64,000 bases of DNA from Cheiracanthium punctorium (GCA_038373885.1 JAWZYV010018289.1:62001-126000); one strand, 5' to 3'. Numbered from the stretch's first letter, positions 46,873 through 57,340 are shown. The notes: generated by a model not told the origin, from the sequence alone. Numbers and translations are program-made.

Positions 46873-47741
46873 TTCTGGGTCATCTGATACTGGATCTTTG
46901 TATCAGCTATATACATATCTTTGCCTGGCAAATAATTGATCGAAAAGTTATACTTCAATAGTTTTAAAAGCATTTTCTGAAGGCGAGTAGAAATTTTACT
47001 AATCGGTTTTTTAACAATTGAAGTTAAAGGTTTGTGATCACTTTGAACAAGTACTTCATGGCCATACACAAAATTGTGGTATTTTTCAAAGGCAAATACT
47101 ATAGCCAACAGTTCTTTTTCAATTTGAGCATAGTTCATTTCACTTTCTGTGAGGCTCCTGGATGCAAAAGATACAGGGTGACCTTCTTGCAACAGGCAGA
47201 CACCTAGTCCATCCTTAGAACTATCACATTGTATAGTTATCATTTTTGAGCTATCAAAGACTTTTAGTACAGGGGCTGAACTGATCAATTGCTTAATTTT
47301 ATTAAATGCTTGTTTTTGTTCCCATGACCAGTAAAATTCAACATTATTTTTCAGTAATTCTCTCAAGGGGGCTGTAACTTGAGAAACATTTGGAATAAAC
47401 TTTGACAAAAAATTAACCATGCCCAAGAGTCTCCTTATGTCTTTTTTATTCTGAGGCTGTTCAAGTTCAATTATTGCCCTAACATGAGATTTATCTGCTT
47501 TAACACCCTCTGCAGAAATTAGTAAGTCCATGTATTTTACTTCCTGTACCCGAAACTGAAGCTTATCAGGGTTAAACTTAACATTATTAGCTTTAGCTCT
47601 TTCTAAAACCTCAATCAACCTCCTATCATGCTCTGCTTTAGTTTTTCCCGACACAATGAAATCATCAAAGTAAATTTCTACTCCCTGAATATCACTAAAT
47701 AATTTTTGACTTCGCTTTTGAAATACCTCAGGAAACTCCAA
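46848..47741 (-). CDS. Gypsy RT (second half) and RNase H segment
   Basis: From PEVFQKR the frame carries the RT active site IYFDDFIVSGK, the thumb and connection, and RNase H with MITIQCDSSKDGLGVCLLQ (Asp), EKELLAIVFAFEK (Glu) and VQSDHKPL (Asp). It starts without its own ATG: the upstream ORF ends MPFGVS in another frame, so a small deletion of a few bases near 47735 broke Pol inside RT. A substitution is visible where YLGH is usual (YMDL). It ends 25 bases into the integrase ORF. Confidence 0.92.
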   Translation of the reverse strand: MEFPEVFQKRSQKLFSDIQGVEIYFDDFIVSGKTKAEHDRRLIEVLERAKANNVKFNPDKLQFRVQEVKYMDLLISAEGVKADKSHVRAIIELEQPQNKKDIRRLLGMVNFLSKFIPNVSQVTAPLRELLKNNVEFYWSWEQKQAFNKIKQLISSAPVLKVFDSSKMITIQCDSSKDGLGVCLLQEGHPVSFASRSLTESEMNYAQIEKELLAIVFAFEKYHNFVYGHEVLVQSDHKPLTSIVKKPISKISTRLQKMLLKLLKYNFSINYLPGKDMYIADTKIQYQMTQKWYKQYIQ

Positions 47742-49473
47742 AAGGCATCACATTAAATTTAAATCTCCCAAATGGGGAGTTAAAAGTACACAATTCTGAA
47801 CTGGCTTCATCCAAAGGAATCTGCCAAAAACCCTCTTTTAAGTCCAAAACAGTAAAATACTCATTTCCTTTTAACCGACTAATAATTTCATCACTTGATG
47901 GGATTACATGATGCTCTCTTTTAATAGCCTTGTTCAAGTTTCTAGGATCTAAGCAGATACGTAATTTTCCGTTAGGCTTTTCTACAACAATTAGGCTATT
48001 AACACAATCAGTAGGTTTGTTTACTTCCGATATTATGCCTCTGGATTTTAAATCTGCTAATGCATTTCTTAGATCATGAATTACAGCTAATGGTACTCGT
48101 CTAGGAGGGTCAATAACAGGGGTAACATTTTCTTTCAATTCTATATGATAAGGGTCACCAGGGAACTTGCCAAAACCTTCGAAAACATCACTATATTTAG
48201 TTAAAATCTCACTCTTACCTGAAATTTCAATATTATCAATTCTTTTGATTAAACGTAATAATTTACAAGCATTTAATCCTAAAATGGGTTTAGAGTCAAC
48301 ATTAACAACAATAAAATCCAATTCGACATTTTTGCACCCATTTGTTGTGCATGCAAGACTTACCTTTCCTTCTGGCTTAAGTTTGTAATTACCATATGAT
48401 ATCAACACTGTTTTAGTTTCACGTAATTTTACAAGATCAGGCAATTTTAAATTATTAAATACAGATAAAGGAAGTATATTAGCTTCTGCACCAGTGTCTA
48501 ATTTAAAGTTAATGAGTCTATCATTAATAGTAATGTTTTTACACCATACAGTCTCATCAGAATGGTCCTTACCTCTTGTAACTGAATCAATATACAAGCT
48601 CGACATTTCAGGAAAATTTTGATGGTGAATCTCATTAACTTCACGACTTTTACCACTTTTTACAGGTTTCTTGATATTACTGCACATTACAGCAAAGTGA
48701 TTTTTTCCTTTGCATAAGTTACATAATTTATTGTAAGCAGGGCATTCTTTTCTCTTATGAGACCTTCCGCATCTCGCACAATTAATAAACACACCACTTT
48801 TAGATGGTTGTGATGCTGTAGCACTGCTTTGGCGATTGTTTCGTTTAAGTTTCACTGCATCTACGTCAGATTTAATTGGTGGATCTGCGATGGTTTTGAT
48901 TTGCTCCTTGCTAATCTCTGACGCTCGAACAAACTCCGCTGCTTTTTGAAGTGAAAGTTGCGGTTCCCGTAACAGTCGCTCTTGTAAGGATTTATCGTGT
49001 ATGCCGAGAACTATTCTGTCACGTATGAGGGATTCCTCTTGCAGTCCAAACTCACAAGATGATGCTAGAGTTTTTAGCTGAGTTATGTAGGCATCCACAG
49101 CTTGACCTTCTGCCTGTGTGCAGGAGAAAAACTTGTACCGCTCAAATACGATGTTTTTTCGCGGCACACAATGCTCTTTAAATTTCTGGACTACTGAATC
49201 AAATTTTGTGCTGTCACCTTCTCTTTCAAATTTGAAAGTGTTGAAGATCGACACACCTTCATCGCCAAGAAAATTTAAGAGAATGGCAATTTTCGTTGCA
49301 TCTCCTTTGTCGTTCTTTTCAGAAGCAATTAAAAAATTCATAAATTTTTGATACCACCTATTCCAATTGTCCGCTACGTTACCAATTGTAAAGTTCATTT
49401 CGCCCGGCGGCTTGAAAATCTCCATTTTTCGTTGCACTGTATGAACACAAGAGTTCCACGTTTTTGAACACAA
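47728..49473 (-). CDS. Gypsy Gag, protease and RT (first half)
   Basis: The Gag start is likely the ATG at 49425 (MEIFKPPGEMNF). Gag has a capsid-like retrotransposon region (about residues 40-190) and two CCHC-like knuckles (CARCGRSHKRKEC and CNLCKGKNHFAVMC). The protease has FKLDTGAEANILP. RT begins at the PxRRVP region and runs through LRICLDPRNLNKAIKREH, FTVLDLKEGFWQIPL and MPFGVS, where the frame stops at 47728. Gag and Pol share one frame, as in some Gypsy lineages (mag-like, by inference). The frame break inside RT makes Pol non-functional as written. Confidence 0.93.
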   Translation of the reverse strand: MCSKTWNSCVHTVQRKMEIFKPPGEMNFTIGNVADNWNRWYQKFMNFLIASEKNDKGDATKIAILLNFLGDEGVSIFNTFKFEREGDSTKFDSVVQKFKEHCVPRKNIVFERYKFFSCTQAEGQAVDAYITQLKTLASSCEFGLQEESLIRDRIVLGIHDKSLQERLLREPQLSLQKAAEFVRASEISKEQIKTIADPPIKSDVDAVKLKRNNRQSSATASQPSKSGVFINCARCGRSHKRKECPAYNKLCNLCKGKNHFAVMCSNIKKPVKSGKSREVNEIHHQNFPEMSSLYIDSVTRGKDHSDETVWCKNITINDRLINFKLDTGAEANILPLSVFNNLKLPDLVKLRETKTVLISYGNYKLKPEGKVSLACTTNGCKNVELDFIVVNVDSKPILGLNACKLLRLIKRIDNIEISGKSEILTKYSDVFEGFGKFPGDPYHIELKENVTPVIDPPRRVPLAVIHDLRNALADLKSRGIISEVNKPTDCVNSLIVVEKPNGKLRICLDPRNLNKAIKREHHVIPSSDEIISRLKGNEYFTVLDLKEGFWQIPLDEASSELCTFNSPFGRFKFNVMPFGVS

Positions 49474-49529
49474 CTAGTTCACTACGCAATCATTTTGCAT
49501 CGGTGCGATTTTTACTACTTCTGACACCA

Positions 49530-49776
49530 TGTTTTGTTCCTGTTGATTTAAAACAACACTACTTTTGAAATTCCATATGGTTTATTAGTTACATACAAAT
49601 TAATTACATAATAAGTTAACAAACAACAGCAACTTAGCTCGGTCACATCTTTATGGAGATCTGCCAGCTTCACCAACCGTTGCCACTCATGGGTTACATA
49701 AAATTATACATGATTAAATGAACGAATCGATTACGATTAAGTTCTTGGTTAGAAGTATACATTCAGATATGTCACA
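49530..49776 (-). repeat. 5' LTR of the Gypsy element
   Basis: 247 bases, reading the same as 45246-45492. No differences were seen by eye, which implies a recent insertion. Confidence 0.95.
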
Positions 49777-50074
49777 ATGTCTCTTGCTTAAGTTTAGGTT
49801 TTAGGGAAATTACTTTTTCTCGTATCTGGTAAATGGACAAAATTTTGTGTTCAGAAATAAAGTCTCGTTGTTCTAATCCTTTGATCGCTGTATACAATGC
49901 ATTCATTAAATCCGCAGTCCAAATTTTTTCATCACAACTTTCATTGTCGCTGTCGTCTTCAACGGTGTGGGCGTTACTCTTGAGCATGCTTTCTACAATT
50001 TCATCGTCGTTTAGTGAATAGACACATTGCACATCGTCTATATGCATTACTTCATCAATATCTGATTTTTCCAA
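49772..50074 (-). pseudogene. C-terminus of an older pogo/Tigger-type transposase
   Basis: The piece reads VMHIDDVQCVYSLNDDEIVE, an acidic stretch, then ISEHKILSIYQIREKV and KPKLKQETL. The same layout (acidic linker, two helices, KQxTxxxMF) ends the intact Tigger ORF at 50699. The last codons are cut by the Gypsy element: beyond the left LTR, 45209-45240 supplies LEMFER and a stop in the same frame once the duplicated ATGTC is counted once. Upstream, a MITE (50095-50339) and a Tigger element (50445) interrupt it. The segment 50340-50444 (DSTDDSSASSKGFSTSQKDT) may belong to it. Confidence 0.5.
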
Positions 50075-50094
50075 AAATTAATTTTCCATATTTT

Positions 50095-50339
50095 CAGGGC
50101 CCGCACTAAGCATTCGCCACCTCGCCAAATGCGATAAAATCATAAATTTGGCGAAATAAATTCTGTTTTGGCGAAAGTATTGGAGAACGATTTTTCCCCT
50201 GGAATCAAAAATCCCCTCGATCCTCAAACTTACGTTGAAAGATGGTTAAAAATTCCGTAAGAAACGAAAATAAAAAGCTAAGACTGGTCTATTGGCTAAT
50301 TTACTGGCTATCAATTTGAAATCCCTAGTGCGGGCCCTG
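50095..50339. mobile_element. 245-bp hAT-like MITE
   Basis: CAGGGCCCGCACTAAG and (reversed) CAGGGCCCGCACTAGG are the ends. TATTTT flanks at 50089-50094 and 50340-50345, 6 bp. Confidence 0.8.
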
Positions 50340-50698
50340 TATTTTGCATAGTCTAACAACTGAGCCATCTCTGTGTCTTTCTGAGATGTCGAGAAACCTT
50401 TGGAGCTTGCACTGCTATCGTCTGTAGAGTCGTTAAATATTATACAGTAGACTCTCTGAAATCTGCGCACCTTGGGACCAAGGGGTTTGCGGATTACAGA
50501 TCATTGTTTTGTTTACATTTTCTCTTACTATAGTTATGAAGCAATAGAACATTTTTAATGGCTGAAATTAATTATACTGTCACACTTAGTTTAATTATTA
50601 AAGAATTTATTAAAATATATGAAAAAAATTAATTTTATTTTAAAAAACTTTTGCAAACTGAAATTTTTCTTGAAGGCTTAAACTTTCATACTTTAATT

Positions 50699-52337
50699 TT
50701 ATATTACTATTTTTTTTAATTTTGCAAACATGGAATCAATTGTTGTTTGTTTTAGGGCTTTTGATTTGTGTTTAAGTATTTTTTCCTGGAGTCTGTTTAT
50801 TGTCATTATTTCTTGTGGTGATGCCAATGAATAACTTTGGATGAATTCTAAATATTTATAGCCTAAAGATAAGCCTTCTTCAAGAGAAATTTTTTGTGAT
50901 ACTTCTTCATCTGATTCAGTTTCGGAGTTTACCTGACTATTACTATTAACAACACTTGAAATGATTTCTTCATCAGTGATTTGAGCTATAGAAATTTCAT
51001 CCTGAGTATTTAACCATTCTGAGACACAATCCCCTTCTAAATATGTAGGAATGGTGTTTAGGGCATTTTTAACAAAATCCAGAAGTTCATCACACCTTGC
51101 TTTTACCTGTGACATTTGGAACCCCTGAAAATCATGCTCACCACTCTCCGCTGTTTCGATAAATATTGATGCTGGCCATACAGTATGCCATGCATTCACC
51201 AATGTATCTTTAGGTACTGAGTCCCATGCACCTGCCAATAGAAAAATGCAGTCTCTAATGGTAAAGGCCTTATGGAATGCTTTGACATCAGTCGATGGAT
51301 TCAAGCATCTAATTTTCCGTAAGAAATCAGACTTGTACTGGCACTTCATGCTGCAAATAATACCTTGTTCCATCGGTTGTATAATAGATGTAGTGTTGGG
51401 AGGCAAAAAAAGTGTGCAGACATTTTCTTTGCTCAACGCTTCAGGATGCGCAGTGCAATTATCCAGCAACAAAACAATTTTGCAGCTTGCAGGCAATCCT
51501 GCATTATTGCAATGCCTTCTAGCTTCAACAACAAACTGTTTCTCAAACCATTCTGTCATAATACTTCTTGTCATCCATACTTTCTTGTTACAGGCATAAT
51601 GCACTGGAAGGTTTTTTATGCCTTTTAATGCATGTGGATGTGCAGATTTATTTATAATTAGAAGTTTGCATTGATGAGTACCTGCAGCACTGCTGCAGAC
51701 AAGAACAGTTATCCGTTCTTTTATATCTTTAAAGCCTGATGGGCTGCTTTCTTCTAGAGTTTGCCTTTGAAGACACCGCCAGAACAAACCAGTCTCATCT
51801 GCATTATAAATCTGTTCTGGACTCAGATTTTCCGTCTGTACTAGCGCCGAAAATTCTTCAATAAATTCTTCAGCAGCTTGGTTATCAGCAGATGACCGTT
51901 CACCACATGCTTTCAAATATCATATGCCATGCCGTTTTTTGAAAGAGGTCAGCCATCCTGAAGAAAAGATGTAATTTTCTTCAATTCTCATTTCTTTGTG
52001 CAGTTCTTTGGCTTTTTCACAGAGCAGTGGACCTGTGATAGTCACACCCTCACTTCTCCTCTGCTTGAACCACTCATACAATACTTCATCTATACTTTTT
52101 GATTTTGCTTCTCGAATCATTTTTCTAGCAGCTATCCCTAAATTTGTGTCGATGTTGGCATAATATTTCACTATCTTTTTTTATGTCATAAACAGTCCTT
52201 GAACTGATGCCATGAGCTAGAAAGGTCACTGATGTTCCAGAATCAAGCTTTTTTAGTATTTCGACTTTTTGCAAGATCGTTAACGACATGCGTTTCCATT
52301 TATCTTTTCCATCCACAGTATGCTTAATCCCATGCAT
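50699..52337 (-). pseudogene. Tigger transposase (CENP-B/DDE fold), nearly intact
   Basis: The N-terminal helix-turn-helix (SLTILQKVEILKKLDSG, then AHGISSRTVYDIKKDSE) lies at 52125-52337. A one-base frameshift near 52165-52170 leads to the CENP-B-type second domain (51920-52171: ARKMIREAKSK, IDEVLYEWFKQRRSEG, SSGWLTSFKKRHGI). A single in-frame TGA at 51917-51919, where Arg is usual, precedes the 405-codon catalytic part. That part has IYNADETGLFWR (first Asp), KIVLLLDNCTAHP (second Asp) and TTSIIQPMEQGII. The third catalytic residue is Glu in MEQG where Tigger proteins normally have Asp (MDQG), 30 residues after the second. Two lesions make it inactive. Confidence 0.9.
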
Positions 52338-52553
52338 GATGAAAATCGAGAAAAATATTATTCAAGAAAAAAATTGACCCCAAAGAGCATAATAATAAAA
52401 AATCAAAATAAAACACGTTTCCGTTGCGGTAATAGATTAGTCACAGCAGTAAGAAAAAATAATCAAAACACAGAACCATGCGGAACTAGCAACGTTCCAA
52501 TTCCGATAATCAAAACTGTAAGCCGTGGCAGCATCAGTTACCTATACAGTTAA

Positions 52554-53201
52554 CCCTTTAACGTGCAGTGTCCTCGCCTTGAGGACACCAAACTCTGATG
52601 TTTTGACTGTTGCCAGTCACGAAGGATAGATTTGATTTCTATAAAAATAGTTGTGGGTGACATAGCTCCACGAGAATCCTTTACTTTTCAGCACCTCATT
52701 TCCCGTAAAAAAAATGGTCACGATTATTTTTAACAGCAGTGACATCTGCTGAAAAATGGAAGAATGAGAGTACAGCTGAATAGCTTGCCCAATGCTGAAA
52801 AAAGGGCAGTCATTGCCATCACTCGGCTTAACTACCAGCAAGATGGCGGACAATCGAAACGTTCATCGCGTGCCACAGATCTAGAGACCCCTTTTTTGAC
52901 GACAGCTTGTCGTCAAAAAAGGATCTCTACATCAGGGCCGGCCCAAGAGGGGTGCGAATGTAGGCGATCGCCTAAGGCCCCGCTCCTGGGCCTTTTTATT
53001 GCTATGTAATAAGACATGATAGAGAAGAGGCCCCGCTCTTGCGCTTCGCCTGGGGCCCCGCATGCCCCTCGGGCCGGCTCTGTCTACATCTGTGGCACGC
53101 AATGAACGTTTCGATCGTCCGCCATCTTACTGGTAGTTAAGCCGAGTGATGGCAGCGGCTCCCCTTTTTTCAGCATTGGGAAAGGGTTGCGCTTCAAAGG
53201 G
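52554..53201. mobile_element. piggyBac-like fold-back MITE in TTAA
   Basis: TTAA flanks on both sides (52550-52553 and 53202-53205), with CCCTTTAACGTGC and (reversed) CCCTTTGAAGCGC as ends. Long inverted subterminal segments (GCGTGCCACAGATCTAGAGA; AACGTTTCGATCGTCCGCC) let it fold on itself. A hAT MITE is inserted near its centre. A truncated relative is at 34765-34905. Confidence 0.82.
52933..53082. mobile_element. 150-bp hAT MITE inside the piggyBac-like MITE
   Basis: CAGGGCCGGCCCAAGAGG and (reversed) CAGAGCCGGCCCGAGGGG are the ends. TCTACAT flanks at 52926-52932 and 53083-53089. Confidence 0.85.
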
Positions 53202-53831
53202 TTAAATGTTGTTATTGTTACTGGCCTCCACTGAGGCAGATGGAGCTTTTCGCTGCTAGCTTCGGGCCGGCCTTACGCTCCCAACTGTCAATACAGTTAA
53301 ATGTCTTCCTATTGCCAATAAAGGTACATAAGCGCGAAACACTGGCTGCCTCAATCTTGCACACTCGGTTTCGTGACGTCAGATCGACATCCACAGAACC
53401 CTGCCAGAGAAATTCGATTGGATGATGAACTCTGTGTGACATCAGGTTGCCGAACGTTCTGCTAACTGAGTGTGCGAGATTAAGTCTCTCAGAATCTTTT
53501 CTGTCAGCTATGATTTTAATCGTGCTTTCATTTTACTGCTCAGACTTTGTTAGATGGGTTAAAAGAACAATTTTAATTAGATATATGCAAAAAATATGGA
53601 AAATAGCATAAAATTTCTTTTAATTCTACAACTCAACTTGCCCATAATTTCCCAGTGTTACTTAACTCTTAACTGCAAATTTCACTGTTTACATCTAAAA
53701 ATTATTGCGGATTATAGATGCGCAGATTTCAGAGAGTTGACTGTAGTAGAAAAGGATCAATTACTATTTTCAGTTCTGTTTTGGTAGATTTGTTTTTACA
53801 TCTACATAATTCATATTTTGTAATTTTTCAG

Positions 53832-54366
53832 ATGGAAACTGTGAATGAGTATCGAGATAGTCACAGAACATCTTCAGAAGATGATGACTCTGATAGCGAC
53901 AAAGAGTGTATATTGTGGAAAAGAGCAACATCAAAGAAATTAGACAAAGAACCTCAGCCAATCACTGAAGTAGAGGAAATGAAGCCGGATACAGCAAATG
54001 AAGCCAAAGACCATACGAATTCTCAGAAAAGAAAAAGAAATACTATATGGTCAGAAATTCTTCAAGACCAGCTAATTTCAGAAGATCTTGAAGATTGCAT
54101 CCTGAAAAATAAACCCCGTGATTATGGAAGTAGGGGTAAGGAAAGCTATGATTACACTCTGAGCCATAATTATCAAAAAAGTGATAAAGACTCAAATGAA
54201 AGTCAAATGTCTGATAACACTTTTGTTGAAGATGAGCCTAAAAGCAAAAGAAGGTGTACCAGACCTGATCGTCATTTTAGAAAATATATCCAGCTAAGTA
54301 GTGATGAACAGGCTGCTGCTCGAAAGATAAATAAAGTATTGAATGAAAAGAAATTCTATTTAATTC
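53832..54366 (+). CDS. PHAX: PHAX, coding exon 1 (N-terminal half)
   Basis: PHAX binds the cap-binding complex, capped U snRNA and the export receptor CRM1 and carries snRNA from the nucleus. The ATG at 53832 follows the acceptor TTTGTAATTTTTCAG at once, so an upstream non-coding exon is expected. The exon has 178 codons plus one base, ending at GTAAGT. Matches to the family as I know it: SSEDDDSDSDKECILWKR (acidic/LWKR motif), NTIWSEILQDQL (IWxxxLQxQ motif), a Tyr-rich SYDYTLSHNY segment, a basic patch (KSKRRCTRPDRHF) and the first helix of the RNA-binding domain (ARKINKVLNEKKFYLI). A Tigger element ends 88 bases upstream, within the polypyrimidine-side intron. Confidence 0.88.
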
Positions 54367-54848
54367 GTAAGTAATGTAGTGAAATTCCTTACATAGCTGT
54401 AATGTGCCAGATATTTTGAATTTTAATCTTTTAAGTTAACATAAATTCAATTAAAAATCAGAACTCTTTTTTTTTTTCCTTTAAATATTAATTTTTTGCA
54501 ATGATATAATAGTGTTCTTTTTAATGTTATTATTTTAGTTGCCTAGTGAAATATTTTCAAATTGGCATGTTATTTATAAACTTGATCATTAAAACTTCGT
54601 AAAATATCGTTAGATTGCTAACTGCATGCTTTCATGTGAACTGTTTAAGAACTTTCTACAAATTAATTTTTTATCACAATCTTTTTCTGCACACCTTTAA
54701 AAGTGACCTACGTTTCATTTGTATAAATGTATAGCGAGATTTTTTTATTTCTATTATTTTCATGCTAGAGGCAACCCCCCCCCCCCCACACACACACACA
54801 CCTTTTCTTTTGCATACCATATTGTACGCAGATATACTGTTACAACTA

Positions 54849-55387
54849 CAGTAGAGTGCCAATTATCTGGACGCTGATTAACCGGAATGTCCAATTTACC
54901 AGATCGATCAAGGAACAATTTTTTTCTTTCCTGATCTTCCTCCCCCCGCCCTCTCTGCTTGCTTTCTTTCACCCAGTTTTGGTGAGGGGAAAAAGTGGAA
55001 GGGGCTGAATGAAAGGATTAGAATTTTTCTTCTTCCAAGGATTAGAGAGGGTAGGAATGAGTTTCCTGATTCATTTTCTTAACGGCTTCTTCACTGAAGC
55101 ACAATTAGCACACCGACTCCACAATGGGCAGTTTAGTGCATTGGTGACAAGAGTGTGAAGGGAAGTTACCTAAAAAGCATTGTCTTGGCTGTTTTATAAG
55201 TTATCCAAGTTGAAGCAGCATATTGATGTGATCGAGTCATACAAGAAAGGAAATTTGGAGGTGAAGTTGGCAGTTACTTTTGGTTGTGGGAAAACTCAAA
55301 AAGCTAATTTTAAAGCAAATAGTTCATTACGATAAATTTAGAATGCATGAAGAATATCAAGATAAATGCTTTTTTACCAAATGTAAC

Positions 55388-55420
<33 letters not shown>

Positions 55421-55480
55421 TGTGAAGTCGGATTTAAAAATAAAAGTACTCTTGTAAGCAGAAAAAAATTTTAAATACTG
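54849..55480 (+). mobile_element. Truncated pogo/Tigger relic
   Basis: A TA precedes the terminus CAGTAGAGTGCCAATTATCT. About 340 bases on, 55190-55320 encodes LSKLKQHIDVIESYKKGNLE and FGCGKTQKANFKAN, matching the pogo helix-turn-helix. The catalytic part and the second terminus are absent. A run of about 29 A lies at 55388-55416. Confidence 0.65.
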
Positions 55481-56448
55481 TATTAAAATTTAGTTTTTAA
55501 AAATGTTTTTTATAATTGCTTACTAATATATATTAGTAGTGTTAGATTAATATGTAGTAGTTTTATTGCTTACTAATATGTATTATACTGCTTACTAATA
55601 TGTATTAGTGAGCAGTTTCATAAATAACAAAACAAACAACATTTTTTTAGCATTTCACCCCCCCTCCCCTTGCTATCAAATGCTTATACTTTTTTGAGCA
55701 ACCACCTCCCTTAACAACCAATTTTTCGAGAAACTGGGGATGGTTGCTCCCGAGAAGTTTCACTGTGTATACTTATGTTTGTGTGAATTATTGCATATAT
55801 TATTTATATTTGTGTACTCTTTTTACAAATCAAATAAAGTACGTTTAAAAATACTAAAATTTTTTAACTACTCTGTCCCAGCTGAGTACTTGGTCAAAAT
55901 TTCTCCGAATAGGCCAATTATTGGCTATATGCCGAATATTCTGTACATCTCTATTTGAAATGTTAAAATCAATTTCAAATTTTAATAAATAAAATGATTA
56001 AAATTAAATATACTTATTTGTCATAGCAACCATATCGTTACATGCTGGTACTGAAATCTTCCAAGTTTAATTTTTTAAATTAATATTAGTTCTAAGAATT
56101 ATTCTTAGGAAACATGTGAGTGTTATTGTCATTTATTTATACATTCATGCTGAAAGAGCTTAGTAAAATGCTAATGTTACCTAGGAAACTCACTGGCTGC
56201 TATAGCAAACAATTATGTGATTATATTTTATTTAATCATCATTTATAAAATTGGTTGGTTAAAGTGACAGATAAAACAATTTTATGACTTCTGTAGCAAT
56301 TTTTTCGAGTATTATACATAAATTGTGATTTTGTCTCCGGATAAGCTCACTGTTCTATGTGAGGATATAATCATAATACACTGCGTCCTAAAAGTTCCTG
56401 TACTCGAACTTATTTCAATGATTTTATATATATATATGTATATACTAC

Positions 56449-57340
56449 TGTGACAATTAAGTGACCAAACTAGGCTTAAAAATTAACTTTATTGAAAAAA
56501 TTATACTAACTTTTAGTACCCCTCCCTACCAATACATCGCTGCATACGAATTTTCCACTGCTCAAAGTAGGGCTGCAGTAGAGACCTGCACGGGCTGGCC
56601 CGGCCCGCGTACGGGTACAGGAATAATAAATCTGTTGTCAACGGGCCGGGCCAGACTCGTGTCTAGTTTTTTTTTTTTTTTCCCCTACCCTACCTGCAAC
56701 CAGCAAACTGATGTGGGAAAGTATTCAAATTTTGTTGCACTTAAAAACAGATGTCATAACTGTCTGTTTTCCTTTTGTATACCATTAGTGGTGCCTATGA
56801 TGGTGCCAGACCTTGCTGATACAGCTATGTTCCGATTCCAGGTCGACCGGAGATTTCTACTTTATGAATTAACATCTAATTAAAAATATTCCACTTTTCA
56901 GAATATATATGCATATAAATGGTGGTTATTTTAATATTATATTAATTTAATGTAGTAGTTAACATTAATAACTTAATATAAAATGCCTGAAAAATATTTA
57001 TTTATCAATCTATTTGCTCGTCTTTATATTTTTTAAAATTTCTGGAATTTTCGAATTTTTGTTCCTCAATTATGGTCCCATACGGGCCGGGCCGGGACTC
57101 AATTTTCAGGCCCGTGCAGGTCTCTAGGCTGCAGGTCATTAGGTGTCACCTCTTTCAGTAAGTCTGCCGTTTTTGCCTTCACCTCTTCTACAGGCTGGAA
57201 ATGTGTTACCTTCAATGCACTTTTCATGTCAACCAGAACATTCATCAGAAACCTTCTGACCTTCTGAAAATCATTTGTAGCCTTCAAAATTTGACTATGT
57301 GACATGCAATTATCTCCAAACACCTTCTTTGACATTTTAA
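56449..57340 (-). pseudogene. Mariner-like transposase relic, internally deleted
   Basis: The - strand reads VFGDNCMSHSQ (a mariner N-terminal motif), then VEEVKAKTADLLKEVTPNDL. After the insertion at 56579-57126 it continues YFEQWKIRMQRCIGREG and stops near 56510. These are the two ends of a mariner-type transposase, with the catalytic middle deleted. The left terminus ACTGTGACAATTAAGTGACC lies at about 56449. It is inactive. Confidence 0.65.
56579..57126. mobile_element. 548-bp hAT-like element with TAGAG ends
   Basis: TAGAGACCTGCACGGGC and its exact complement are the ends. GGCTGCAG flanks at 56571-56578 and 57127-57134, a perfect 8-bp TSD. Subterminal GGCCCGGCCCG occurs on both sides. 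The end type matches the element at 34074-36679. The ORF at 56461-56883 crossing it is not coding. Confidence 0.88.

Larger units (their letters stand above)
45246..49776 (-). mobile_element. Ty3/Gypsy LTR retrotransposon, 4.5 kb
   Basis: Two 247-bp LTRs bound it, beginning TG and ending CA. ATGTC is the 5-bp TSD (45241-45245 and 49777-49781). On the - strand the primer-binding site TGGTGTCAGAAGT follows the 5' LTR directly (49517-49529). A polypurine tract AAAAGGGAGGA precedes the 3' LTR (45493-45503). The order Gag, protease, RT, RNase H, integrase is that of Ty3/Gypsy (Metaviridae), without an envelope ORF. Gag and Pol begin in one frame. Confidence 0.95.
50445..53743. mobile_element. Tigger/pogo transposon, TA target
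   Basis: CAGTAGACTCTCTGAAATCT and (reversed) CAGTCAACTCTCTGAAATCT are the ends, continuing GCGCA on both sides. TA flanks at 50443-50444 and 53744-53745. The transposase is on the - strand. A piggyBac-like MITE is nested at 52554-53201. The right end lies 88 bases upstream of the first PHAX coding exon. ORFs at the very ends (50246-50470 and 53718-) partly read the TIR. Confidence 0.93.

Noticed and set aside
53718..53831. In-frame N-terminal extension of PHAX into the Tigger TIR
   Set aside because: An acceptor site directly precedes the ATG at 53832 and the extension encodes TIR and intron sequence; it would need transcript support.
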